This document shows positions 1 through 5,111 of a stretch of 5,111 nucleotides of DNA, piece by piece. Within the stretch, counting starts at the first letter, position 1. Every line of letters begins with the position of its first letter. The stretch spans positions 1 through 5,111 of the forward strand of contig JAFMRN010000194.1 in NCBI GenBank assembly GCA_017354065.1, given 5' to 3'. The position numbers and the translations under genes are program-made. This DNA is from Solirubrobacterales bacterium (GTDB lineage Bacteria > Actinomycetota > Thermoleophilia > Solirubrobacterales > Solirubrobacteraceae). The notes under the pieces were generated by a model. It had not been told where the DNA came from. It did not search any database and was given only the letters and a program-made list of their open reading frames with translations.

Positions 1-7
1 GCCCTAA

Positions 8-1420
8 GTGCTCAAGCAGAGGGTCTCGGCCCATCTTGTCCGGTCCGCGCACCTGTGCGCGCTGCTGCTCGCCTGCGCCACGGTCTGGCTGACCTTGTCC
101 GTGCCGACGGCCCAGGCGGCGGCCGGAGGTGGCACCGCCAGCTTTGGAGGGGGTGGCGGGTTCGGCGGTGGTGGCGGGTTCGGGGGTGCGCCCGGTTCGG
201 GTGGCGGGATGGGTCATGCGAACAGCGGCGACATGCGGCTGGCGATCATCACGATCGTGATCATTCTGGTGCTGATGGTCGTCGTCTCGTTGATCGCGCG
301 GCGGTGGGGGTTCGCAGGCTGGTGGCGAGGGTTGCGACAACGTGGGCCCGGTCTGCGGCGAAGAGTGGACCGGCGGGAGCGCCAGGTCGCGCTTGCCGCA
401 TTGGAGCTGGAGGAGGAACGGCCGGAGTTCGCCGTCGACCGCGTGAAAGCGGAGGCGAGGCAGTTGTTCCGCGATATTCAGGAGGCATGGGATCTTGGTG
501 ACCACGCGGAGCTGCGCAAACTGGTAGCCATCGACCTGCTGAACGAGTGGAAGCAGCGGCTCAACCGGCTCAAGGTTGAGGGCAAACACAACCGCGTACT
601 TATCCGCGCGGAACCCCGGGTCGCTTATGTCGGCTTACGTAATGACCCCGATCCGCGGAAACGGCGCGTGGTCGTTCGGGTCGACGCTGAACTAGTTGAC
701 TACCTGGAGACCCCCAAGGGACGCGAGCGGGCTCGGGACGCTGCCTCAGAGAAACGGAAACTGCGGGAGTACTGGACGCTGGTTCGCAGTGGCGATAGCT
801 GGATCCTCGGGTCGATTGAGCAGGGCGCTGAGGGTCTCCACGCTTTGACAGATGAGATCGTCGTCGGCCCGTATCCGGCTGAGCCGGCGTTGCACGAGGA
901 GGCGGTGGTTGAAGGAGCGGTAGCTGACAAGGGCGGTGATCTGGCGGAGCTTGTTGACGCGTCGTTTGATGAGGACGCGCAGCTCGCAGCCGAGGAGCTA
1001 AGTCTCGCCGACTCGCGCTTCGCTCCAGACGTGCTTCAGGTGGCTGCGCAGCGTGCTGTCAGAGCATGGGCTGAGGCGATTGATGGGAGCGCCGACGGAC
1101 TCGCGCAACTGGCAACGCGTGATGCGGTCAACCGGTTGCTGTACCCGACCAAACGCACACGGCTGGTTGTCCGCGGACCCGAGGTGAAGCGGATTCAGAT
1201 CGTTGATCTTGATGCCGATGTGACCCCGCCGGCGATGGGCGTCGAGGTGCGGATCCGCGGCCGGCGTTACATCGAGGATCGCGCTAGCGCTGAGGTCCTG
1301 GAGGGCAGCAAGGAGCGCGCGAGTGACTTCACTGAAGCCTGGAAGTTCGTGCTCACCCACGACGATGAGAACCCGTGGCGTCTTGTTGGAGTACGGAACG
1401 GCAATGGGCGGAGCGCGTGA
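8..1420 (+). CDS. Membrane-anchored protein with Gly-rich leader and two Tim44-like domains
   Basis: A 470-residue protein starting at GTG; an in-frame TAA sits directly before it (5-7), so no longer start exists. Residues 1-37 look like an export signal: basic start, hydrophobic core about 17-32, and an AQA cleavage-type site at 35-37. Residues 40-69 are Gly-rich with GGGFGG units. A transmembrane helix spans about 77-97, followed by Arg/Trp-rich sequence, placing the rest in the cytoplasm by the positive-inside rule. Residues about 140-279 resemble the Tim44/NTF2-like fold, including the characteristic end YWTLVRSGDSWILGSIEQ. After an acidic linker (about 291-340), residues 341-465 look like a second copy, ending EAWKFVLTHDDENPWRLVGV. 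Mitochondrial Tim44 tethers import machinery to the inner membrane; bacterial relatives have the same membrane-binding fold, but their roles are mostly unknown. Here a scaffold for the proteins of the three downstream genes is inferred. Family call fairly sure; function unsure. The Shine-Dalgarno region lies outside the window. Confidence 0.85.
   Translation: MLKQRVSAHLVRSAHLCALLLACATVWLTLSVPTAQAAAGGGTASFGGGGGFGGGGGFGGAPGSGGGMGHANSGDMRLAIITIVIILVLMVVVSLIARRWGFAGWWRGLRQRGPGLRRRVDRRERQVALAALELEEERPEFAVDRVKAEARQLFRDIQEAWDLGDHAELRKLVAIDLLNEWKQRLNRLKVEGKHNRVLIRAEPRVAYVGLRNDPDPRKRRVVVRVDAELVDYLETPKGRERARDAASEKRKLREYWTLVRSGDSWILGSIEQGAEGLHALTDEIVVGPYPAEPALHEEAVVEGAVADKGGDLAELVDASFDEDAQLAAEELSLADSRFAPDVLQVAAQRAVRAWAEAIDGSADGLAQLATRDAVNRLLYPTKRTRLVVRGPEVKRIQIVDLDADVTPPAMGVEVRIRGRRYIEDRASAEVLEGSKERASDFTEAWKFVLTHDDENPWRLVGVRNGNGRSA
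152..187 (+). repeat. Two tandem 18-bp units encoding GGGFGG
   Basis: Units 152-169 and 170-187 differ at one base (GGC versus GGG in the fifth codon) and each encodes Gly-Gly-Gly-Phe-Gly-Gly, residues 49-60 of the Tim44-like protein. Degenerate Gly-rich codons flank both sides. The near identity suggests recent in-frame duplication, so the number of units may vary between strains. Confidence 0.8.
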
Positions 1421-1482
1421 CAACCCGCCGGTTCAAACGCAATAGTGGTCGCGGCGGATGCGAGCCGCGGATCGCGCGATGA
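1417..1482 (+). other. Possible 21-codon coupling ORF between genes 1 and 2
   Basis: A GTG at 1417 overlaps the stop of the Tim44-like gene (GTGA, 1417-1420). It opens a 21-codon frame encoding a basic peptide (MTTRRFKRNSGRGGCEPRIA and a final R). Its TGA at 1480-1482 overlaps an in-frame ATG of the next gene at 1479 (ATGA). A GGAG lies at 1410-1413, only 3 nt before the GTG, which is tighter than usual. The arrangement would pass ribosomes from gene 1 to gene 2, whose own starts lack a clear ribosome-binding site. It may be chance in GC-rich sequence; nothing shows that it is translated. Confidence 0.25.
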
Positions 1483-2555
1483 GGCTGCGAAGAAAAAACC
1501 GAGAGCCAGTGTTGTCTCCCGAGGACGGTGCGCTCTTGGCGGACATCTACTTCCATGTGCGGGCCAATCTTTGGGCATGCCGCGCACTGAGCGAGAAGCG
1601 ATCTGTGGATCCTCCCGGCGCTCACGGGCCCGAGGCGCTAAAGCGTGCGGCCGCGATCGCAAAGGTGCTGTTGCGCAGCTATATCGAGATTCAGGATCCC
1701 CAAGCGTCTCTACTGGACAGGGTCCCAGAGAGAGAATCCCCGGCCGGGGCGATAATCGTCCTTCGGGTGCTCAGCTACGGGTTCGCCGCGCAGGCAGAGC
1801 GGGAGGTGGTTTCTCTCGCAGTTCCGTCCGCAGAAGAGCTTGACGGGCTAATCGACAAGTTTGGCGCGCGCGAGTGGGTTTCACGGCTCGACCGGCCCGA
1901 TGCATCGGGGGTTCCTGACTCCGCGTATGTACCCGACTTGAACGTAGATCCGGAGCCGGAGCTAACCAGGGTTGATGCTCCGGGTGGCATCACGCCGTTC
2001 AGAGCGTTCTTGCTCAAGAAGGGCTTGCCATACACGCCGGAAACCGCGCTAGCGGCAAGGAAGGAGTACGGCGAGGAAATGGCAGAGGCGGCAGAGACGC
2101 TGATGCAGCTGGTAGCGAACGTGATCACGTTGTTGTTCGCGCATCAGCGGACCTACCAGAGACTGTATGCGGCGGTTCTAGATGGAACCCCGACTGACGA
2201 AACGACATCACAAGCGTTGAAAGCAGCTGTTGACATCGCCATTGTGGTGCAGCCAGCCTGGCGCAGGCTGGATCTCATCGCCGGATCGATAGACATCTTC
2301 GACGACGACCTGATTCGCACGATCGACACCCTTGAGGTTCTTTACATGAATCTCGTGCTTCTTGCTGACCGCCCGGATCAAGTCCCGGTTAAGGATGCTG
2401 CCGTGCTTGAGTCAGATCTCGTTGACAAGATCATCGACGATCCGAAGATCGAACGTCTTAAGGCGCGCATCGTCGGCTCCGAACCACATGAGCAAGAAGA
2501 GTTCTGGGCGACCATCGAGCAGCTATATGAGGTGGCCCAGCAGCCAGCTGAGTAG
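1458..2555 (+). CDS. Hypothetical mostly helical protein, second gene of the operon
   Basis: A 365-residue protein of no family I recognise. It has no signal peptide and no convincing membrane helix, so it is probably cytoplasmic. The N-terminus is basic (RLRRKNR, 9-15). Residues about 21-135 look helical, 145-178 are a Pro/Asp-rich, probably flexible linker, and 180-360 look helical again with the acidic run FDDD at 281-284. Residues about 207-310 share a skeleton with the C-terminal parts of the next two proteins: a helix, then AWRRLDLIAGS (267-277), then a helix ending NLVLLADRPDQ. This suggests a remote paralogue, but by eye only. The start is uncertain. ATG 1458 is the first in frame, preceded by an in-frame TAG at 1443, but has no good Shine-Dalgarno; ATG 1479 (residue 8) would be coupled to the short frame before it; GTG 1509 (residue 18) has GAGAG just upstream. 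Sample lines are about 53-55% GC, lower than the right-hand gene. Confidence 0.75.
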   Translation: MRAADRAMRLRRKNREPVLSPEDGALLADIYFHVRANLWACRALSEKRSVDPPGAHGPEALKRAAAIAKVLLRSYIEIQDPQASLLDRVPERESPAGAIIVLRVLSYGFAAQAEREVVSLAVPSAEELDGLIDKFGAREWVSRLDRPDASGVPDSAYVPDLNVDPEPELTRVDAPGGITPFRAFLLKKGLPYTPETALAARKEYGEEMAEAAETLMQLVANVITLLFAHQRTYQRLYAAVLDGTPTDETTSQALKAAVDIAIVVQPAWRRLDLIAGSIDIFDDDLIRTIDTLEVLYMNLVLLADRPDQVPVKDAAVLESDLVDKIIDDPKIERLKARIVGSEPHEQEEFWATIEQLYEVAQQPAE

Positions 2556-2565
2556 AAGCAGTTTG

Positions 2566-2596
2566 CTGTCAGGCGCTGGGCAGGCCTCCCTGACAG
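2566..2596. repeat. Perfect 8-bp inverted repeat between genes 2 and 3
   Basis: CTGTCAGG (2566-2573) and CCTGACAG (2589-2596) are exact reverse complements separated by 15 nt. It starts 10 nt after the stop of gene 2 and lies 43 nt before the start of gene 3. As RNA it would form a stem-loop, but no T-run follows (next bases GAAGCAG), so it is not a typical intrinsic terminator. It could be a protein-binding operator, an RNA-processing or stability hairpin within the operon, or chance. Confidence 0.5.
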
Positions 2597-2620
2597 GAAG
2601 CAGCCGAACCGAGGGAGCGG

Positions 2621-2647
2621 ATGCCACGGAGCGATACGCATGGATGA
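2621..2647 (+). other. Possible 8-codon mini-ORF overlapping the start of gene 3
   Basis: ATG at 2621 opens the frame MPRSDTHG and stops with TGA at 2645-2647, just inside gene 3, which starts at 2640 in another frame. A GGGAG lies at 2613-2617, 3 nt before this ATG. If used, it could tune or re-initiate translation of gene 3. It is short enough to be chance. Confidence 0.15.
2628..2631 (+). promoter_or_regulatory. Ribosome-binding site of gene 3
   Basis: GGAG placed 8 nt before the ATG at 2640. This supports that start over the nearby out-of-frame ATG at 2621 and gives gene 3 its own initiation signal despite the 84-bp gap from gene 2. Confidence 0.6.
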
Positions 2648-3464
2648 CGGTGAACAAGACCCGCAGTTGCAGCGTGTCAGGGATGCACAGGAAGCGCTGT
2701 TCGGGGCGCTCGTGGAAGTGAACAACGCCTATCAAGACCTGATGTGCGCGGGGGACGGAGAAGCGACATGGGAGCAGTTGGAACGGTTGGCCGTGGTCTG
2801 GCGCGAAGAGGCGGAGATGACCCGGTTTGATCAGCACGTGGATGACCTGGTCGGCTACGACGCCGCTGACCTGTACGCCGCGTTTGAGCACTCCCTGGCC
2901 CTTGCTTTCTCCCCTGATGACCGCGAGCTGCAGCTGGCTCTTCAGTGGGAAAAACAGACCACCGACGGACTCCGGATATTCGGTCCCTGCATGGAGTACG
3001 ACGACCCGGATTTGCCCGAGGTGCCGCCGCGGCACCGTGAGCGCCGAAGTAAGCGCGGCTTGCTCGAAAAGGTCTGGATCGACCTGGTATCCGCTGCTGA
3101 CATTGGCCTGACGCTGTTCGAGGAGTCGCCGGGAGGAGTGCCAGAGGTGACTCCCGAGTCGGCGTGTGAAGTGCTGCGCCAGTTTGCGCTCGCCGAGCAG
3201 GCAGCAGAGGCTGCCGCCGCGGATCTTACGCTTGCCGATTGGGAGGCCCTATACCCTGGACTGGCGGCGGTACGAACCATTCGCCGCAGTTTGGTGCTGG
3301 CAACCGCGATAGTGCCGGAACGCCGCGCGTTGGCGGCTTCCTATGACGAACTGGCGACTAGGTTCTTCGTCGCAACCCGCCTGATGGAGGGCAAGTCCCG
3401 CGAGGAAGCCGGAGCCGAGCTGCGCCAGCGAATCGCGATTAACAACCTCACGTCCGACAGATGA
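2640..3464 (+). CDS. Hypothetical soluble helical protein, paralogue of the next gene
   Basis: A 274-residue acidic, helix-rich protein with no signal peptide or membrane segment; probably cytoplasmic. I do not recognise the family. Residues 16-104 align without gaps to residues 57-145 of the next protein. Shared positions include A16, L20, L24, E26, Y31, E48, A51, the WR.EAE motif (54-59), Y79, E83, S85, L88 and LAL..E (99-104), about one quarter identical. The C-terminal part also matches: R..RRSL.LA (212-221), R.F....RL (241-248) and L..RIA (261-266). The middle (about 105-165) diverges and contains a Pro/Arg-rich stretch (PEVPPRHRERR, 126-136). No catalytic motif is visible; conservation of surface-type residues such as W, R and E suggests a binding role (inference). 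It has a good GGAG 8 nt upstream, lies 84 bp after gene 2, and is followed after 19 bp by its paralogue, so the pair probably arose by tandem duplication. Confidence 0.8.
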   Translation: MDDGEQDPQLQRVRDAQEALFGALVEVNNAYQDLMCAGDGEATWEQLERLAVVWREEAEMTRFDQHVDDLVGYDAADLYAAFEHSLALAFSPDDRELQLALQWEKQTTDGLRIFGPCMEYDDPDLPEVPPRHRERRSKRGLLEKVWIDLVSAADIGLTLFEESPGGVPEVTPESACEVLRQFALAEQAAEAAAADLTLADWEALYPGLAAVRTIRRSLVLATAIVPERRALAASYDELATRFFVATRLMEGKSREEAGAELRQRIAINNLTSDR

Positions 3465-3472
3465 AGACTCCC

Positions 3473-3476
3473 GGAG
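3473..3476 (+). promoter_or_regulatory. Ribosome-binding site of gene 4
   Basis: GGAG lies 7 nt before the ATG at 3484, within the 19-bp gap after gene 3. It fixes the start that includes the hydrophobic N-terminal anchor. Confidence 0.65.
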
Positions 3477-3483
3477 CTGGCTG

Positions 3484-4500
3484 ATGCAGCTCGTCGCCGT
3501 TCTGGTGTGGCTGATGCTCGCTTGGGTCGCTCTGCGGTGGGCCTGGGCCCTCGGATGGAGCGCTCGACGTATGTTCGGGCGGCGCCGCGCGGCATGGCGC
3601 CGGCGTCACAGCCCGCCACTCGACGAGACGCAGCTCAACCGGCTCAGCCGAGCCAGGGCAAAACTTCTGGTCACGCTGACAGAGGGCGCCAGCGACTACA
3701 ACGCCCAGCTGACCGAAGCCGACCCGGCCCAGGCGTTGACTCGGGTCGAGAAGATGGCGCAGCAGTGGCGCAGGGAAGCCGAGGTCGACGGCAACGAGCG
3801 GTTCGGGGATCAGTTCCTGGCCGCTAACGACTTGAACCTTTACTCCCTGGTGGAGGCGTCGATGCTCCTCGTCGCCTCGGGTGATCCCGAGGACTATGAC
3901 CTCGCTCTGACCAGTGAGGAGGTGGCAGGAGAGCTCGAGCACAGCGGCGCCTCGGCCCTGGCCTCGTCAGGCGGTTCTCAGGCAGACGCGCACCGGCTGC
4001 GCGAGCCTGAGAAGCAAAGGCGCCTCAAGACGACCGCTGCGATGACCCACCTGCTCGCGGAGTGGACCGTCGTCAGAGACGCCCTGATCGCCACTTGCGT
4101 GCAGGAGCTGGGCGAGCTGTCTGACGACGCCCGAGATGACGTCCACGACCTGATTCGTGACGCGGCGCGTTTCGAGCTCCGGGTCACGCGGCGAGCGTTT
4201 GAGATCACGGAGCGGGAACAGGAAACACTTGAGTACTGCCTCTGGCTGGCACGCTCCTTCCGGCGCTCGCTCTCCCTCGCCTCATCAAACGATCTGACGA
4301 AGGACTGCATGTCCTCCACTGAGGCCGGCTACCGCGTGTTCATCTTCAATCGCCTGGTTCAGTACGGCGACGACCAGCGCGCCGCCCGACGGGCGCTGTC
4401 CAAGCGGATCGCCAAAGCCGGAAAGCCGCCCAACCCGTTCGCTCGGGCACTACTCGCCAGTCGCAAACGGATACGTAGCCTCACGAATCGCGGTCTCTGA
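3484..4500 (+). CDS. Hypothetical membrane-anchored paralogue of gene 3
   Basis: A 338-residue protein of unrecognised family. Residues 2-25 form a Trp/Leu/Ala-rich membrane helix followed by a dense basic cluster (RRMFGRRRAAWRRR, 28-41). This is a signal-anchor that should leave the remainder in the cytoplasm. Residues 57-145 align ungapped with residues 16-104 of gene 3 (WRREAE at 95-100, then Y120, E124, S126, LAL at 140-142). The C-terminal block also matches: R..RRSL.LA at 257-266, R.F....RL at 284-291 and RIA at 308-310. Between them is a Ser/Gly/Ala-rich linker (about 148-170). The protein runs 28 residues past the shared RIA motif, against 8 in gene 3. The last 16 codons (323-338) lie antisense to the end of the - strand membrane gene, so this tail may be a late extension into that gene. 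No active-site pattern is seen. It is the last gene of the + strand operon, and no terminator is evident after it. Confidence 0.8.
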   Translation: MQLVAVLVWLMLAWVALRWAWALGWSARRMFGRRRAAWRRRHSPPLDETQLNRLSRARAKLLVTLTEGASDYNAQLTEADPAQALTRVEKMAQQWRREAEVDGNERFGDQFLAANDLNLYSLVEASMLLVASGDPEDYDLALTSEEVAGELEHSGASALASSGGSQADAHRLREPEKQRRLKTTAAMTHLLAEWTVVRDALIATCVQELGELSDDARDDVHDLIRDAARFELRVTRRAFEITEREQETLEYCLWLARSFRRSLSLASSNDLTKDCMSSTEAGYRVFIFNRLVQYGDDQRAARRALSKRIAKAGKPPNPFARALLASRKRIRSLTNRGL

Positions 4501-5111
4501 CTCGACCGCGGACCCCAGAGCGCCGCCCACGGTCGCCAGCGAAGCGATCAGCCAGGCCAGCTCGATGTACTGGACGATCCCGGCGTTGCGGTGCAGGACC
4601 CCGCCGAGCACGCGGGCGGGGATCACCAGCTCACCGATCAGGAAGGCGGCGATCATCACGGCGATGTACAGGGTCGCGACGCCGATCAAGAGCGTGCTGA
4701 CGGTGACGGCGTTGAACAACAGCGCCTGCTCACGGGCCTTGGAGGTGTGGCCGCGCTCCCACAGGCTGTGGACCCAGATGATCGCGACGATCATCACGCC
4801 CATGCTGGCGACGCTGGCGATCCCGAGGCGGATCGCACCCATCGTCACCGCCAGCTGCCAGATGCCCTGACCCAGCACGGCGAAGCAGACGAACGCGAGC
4901 GCCGCGACCATCGAGCGATACAGGCCGGTGGCGAGCCGCCACGGCCGGTTGGCACGGACCATCCCGCTCAACAGGTGCGCGTTGCTGCCGAGCGTCCGCA
5001 CCGCCCGCAGCGGTCCCGCGCCCTTGACCGGCTCGGCGGCGAGCTGGCGCAGGCGCCGCAGGGTCTGTTGCTGTTGGCGGCCGTCGGCCGGTGCCGCCTC
5101 CGTCGGGTCCT
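4450..5111 (-). CDS. Multi-pass membrane protein, 5' end cut by window edge
   Basis: The frame is open from the stop TAG (complement of 4450-4452) to the window edge, giving 219 visible codons; the true start is beyond 5111. A GTG at 5001 is possible but unlikely, because the frame continues upstream with a Gln/Arg-rich, coiled-coil-like stretch (RQQQQTLRRLRQLAAEPVKG, roughly complement of 5023-5082). Counting from that GTG, hydrophobic segments lie at about 30-50, 57-79, 97-127 and 143-163, so about four membrane helices. The end (YIELAWLIASLATVGGALGS, then VESETAIREATY) resembles a C-terminal signature I associate with unnamed actinobacterial membrane proteins; the function is unknown. The visible lines are about 67-75% GC, higher than genes 2 and 3, fitting a native host gene beside a more divergent operon. 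It converges on gene 4 and overlaps it by 51 bp. Confidence 0.8.
   Translation of the reverse strand, partial: DPTEAAPADGRQQQQTLRRLRQLAAEPVKGAGPLRAVRTLGSNAHLLSGMVRANRPWRLATGLYRSMVAALAFVCFAVLGQGIWQLAVTMGAIRLGIASVASMGVMIVAIIWVHSLWERGHTSKAREQALLFNAVTVSTLLIGVATLYIAVMIAAFLIGELVIPARVLGGVLHRNAGIVQYIELAWLIASLATVGGALGSAVESETAIREATYPFATGE

Noticed and set aside
231..1420. Shorter start for gene 1 at the ATG just before the membrane helix
   Set aside because: It would discard the signal-like and Gly-rich leader, which is a usual feature of bacterial Tim44-like proteins.
1422..1433. AACC/GGTT palindrome in the gap after gene 1
   Set aside because: A 4-bp stem is expected by chance and has no other regulatory context.
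1445..1843. + strand open frame of 132 codons starting at GTG 1445
   Set aside because: It overlaps the first third of gene 2 in another frame and is Arg/Gly/Ser-rich low-complexity, as expected for an out-of-frame reading; gene 2 continues far longer.
2523..3035. Long open frame on the - strand opposite genes 2 and 3 (170 codons)
   Set aside because: It lies antisense to well-supported + strand genes and spans their gap; the composition is typical of a GC-rich shadow frame and it matches no family.
3448..3942. - strand open frame of 164 codons opposite gene 4
   Set aside because: Gene 4 has a ribosome-binding site, a membrane anchor and a paralogue next door; the antisense frame has none of these.
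4495..4520. CTCTG and CAGAG as a terminator stem after gene 4
   Set aside because: Only 5 bp with a 16-nt loop, no T-run on either strand, and it lies inside the coding region of the - strand gene.

Overview
The window looks like chromosomal DNA from a high-GC bacterium, most likely an actinobacterium; a Solirubrobacterales/Thermoleophilia-type host is only a guess. Support comes from the GC-rich codon choice, GTG starts, closely packed genes, a Gly-rich Tim44-like protein of a style common in Actinobacteria, and the multi-pass membrane protein at the right edge. No rRNA, tRNA, CRISPR array, IS element or integrase was seen.

Layout: four genes run left to right on the + strand (8-1420, 1458-2555, 2640-3464, 3484-4500). 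They are separated by 37, 84 and 19 bp, so they read as one operon. A fifth gene on the - strand (stop at 4450, open to the window edge at 5111) converges on them and overlaps the last + strand gene by 51 bp.

Gene 1 encodes a membrane-anchored protein with an export-type leader, a Gly/Phe-rich segment, one transmembrane helix, and two Tim44/NTF2-like domains expected in the cytoplasm. Genes 2-4 match no family I can name. Genes 3 and 4 are clearly diverged paralogues: an ungapped N-terminal block of about 89 residues and a matching C-terminal block. Gene 2 shows a fainter version of the C-terminal block. Gene 4 carries an N-terminal membrane anchor; genes 2 and 3 appear soluble. A reasonable inference is a membrane-associated assembly in which the Tim44-like protein and the anchored paralogue hold or recruit the soluble ones on the inner face of the membrane. 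Nothing in the sequence identifies a catalytic activity.

Other points: hand-counted lines suggest GC rises from about 53-55% in gene 2 to about 67-75% in the right-hand membrane gene. A perfect 8-bp inverted repeat lies between genes 2 and 3. The start of gene 2 is ambiguous, and a 21-codon reading frame could couple its translation to gene 1.
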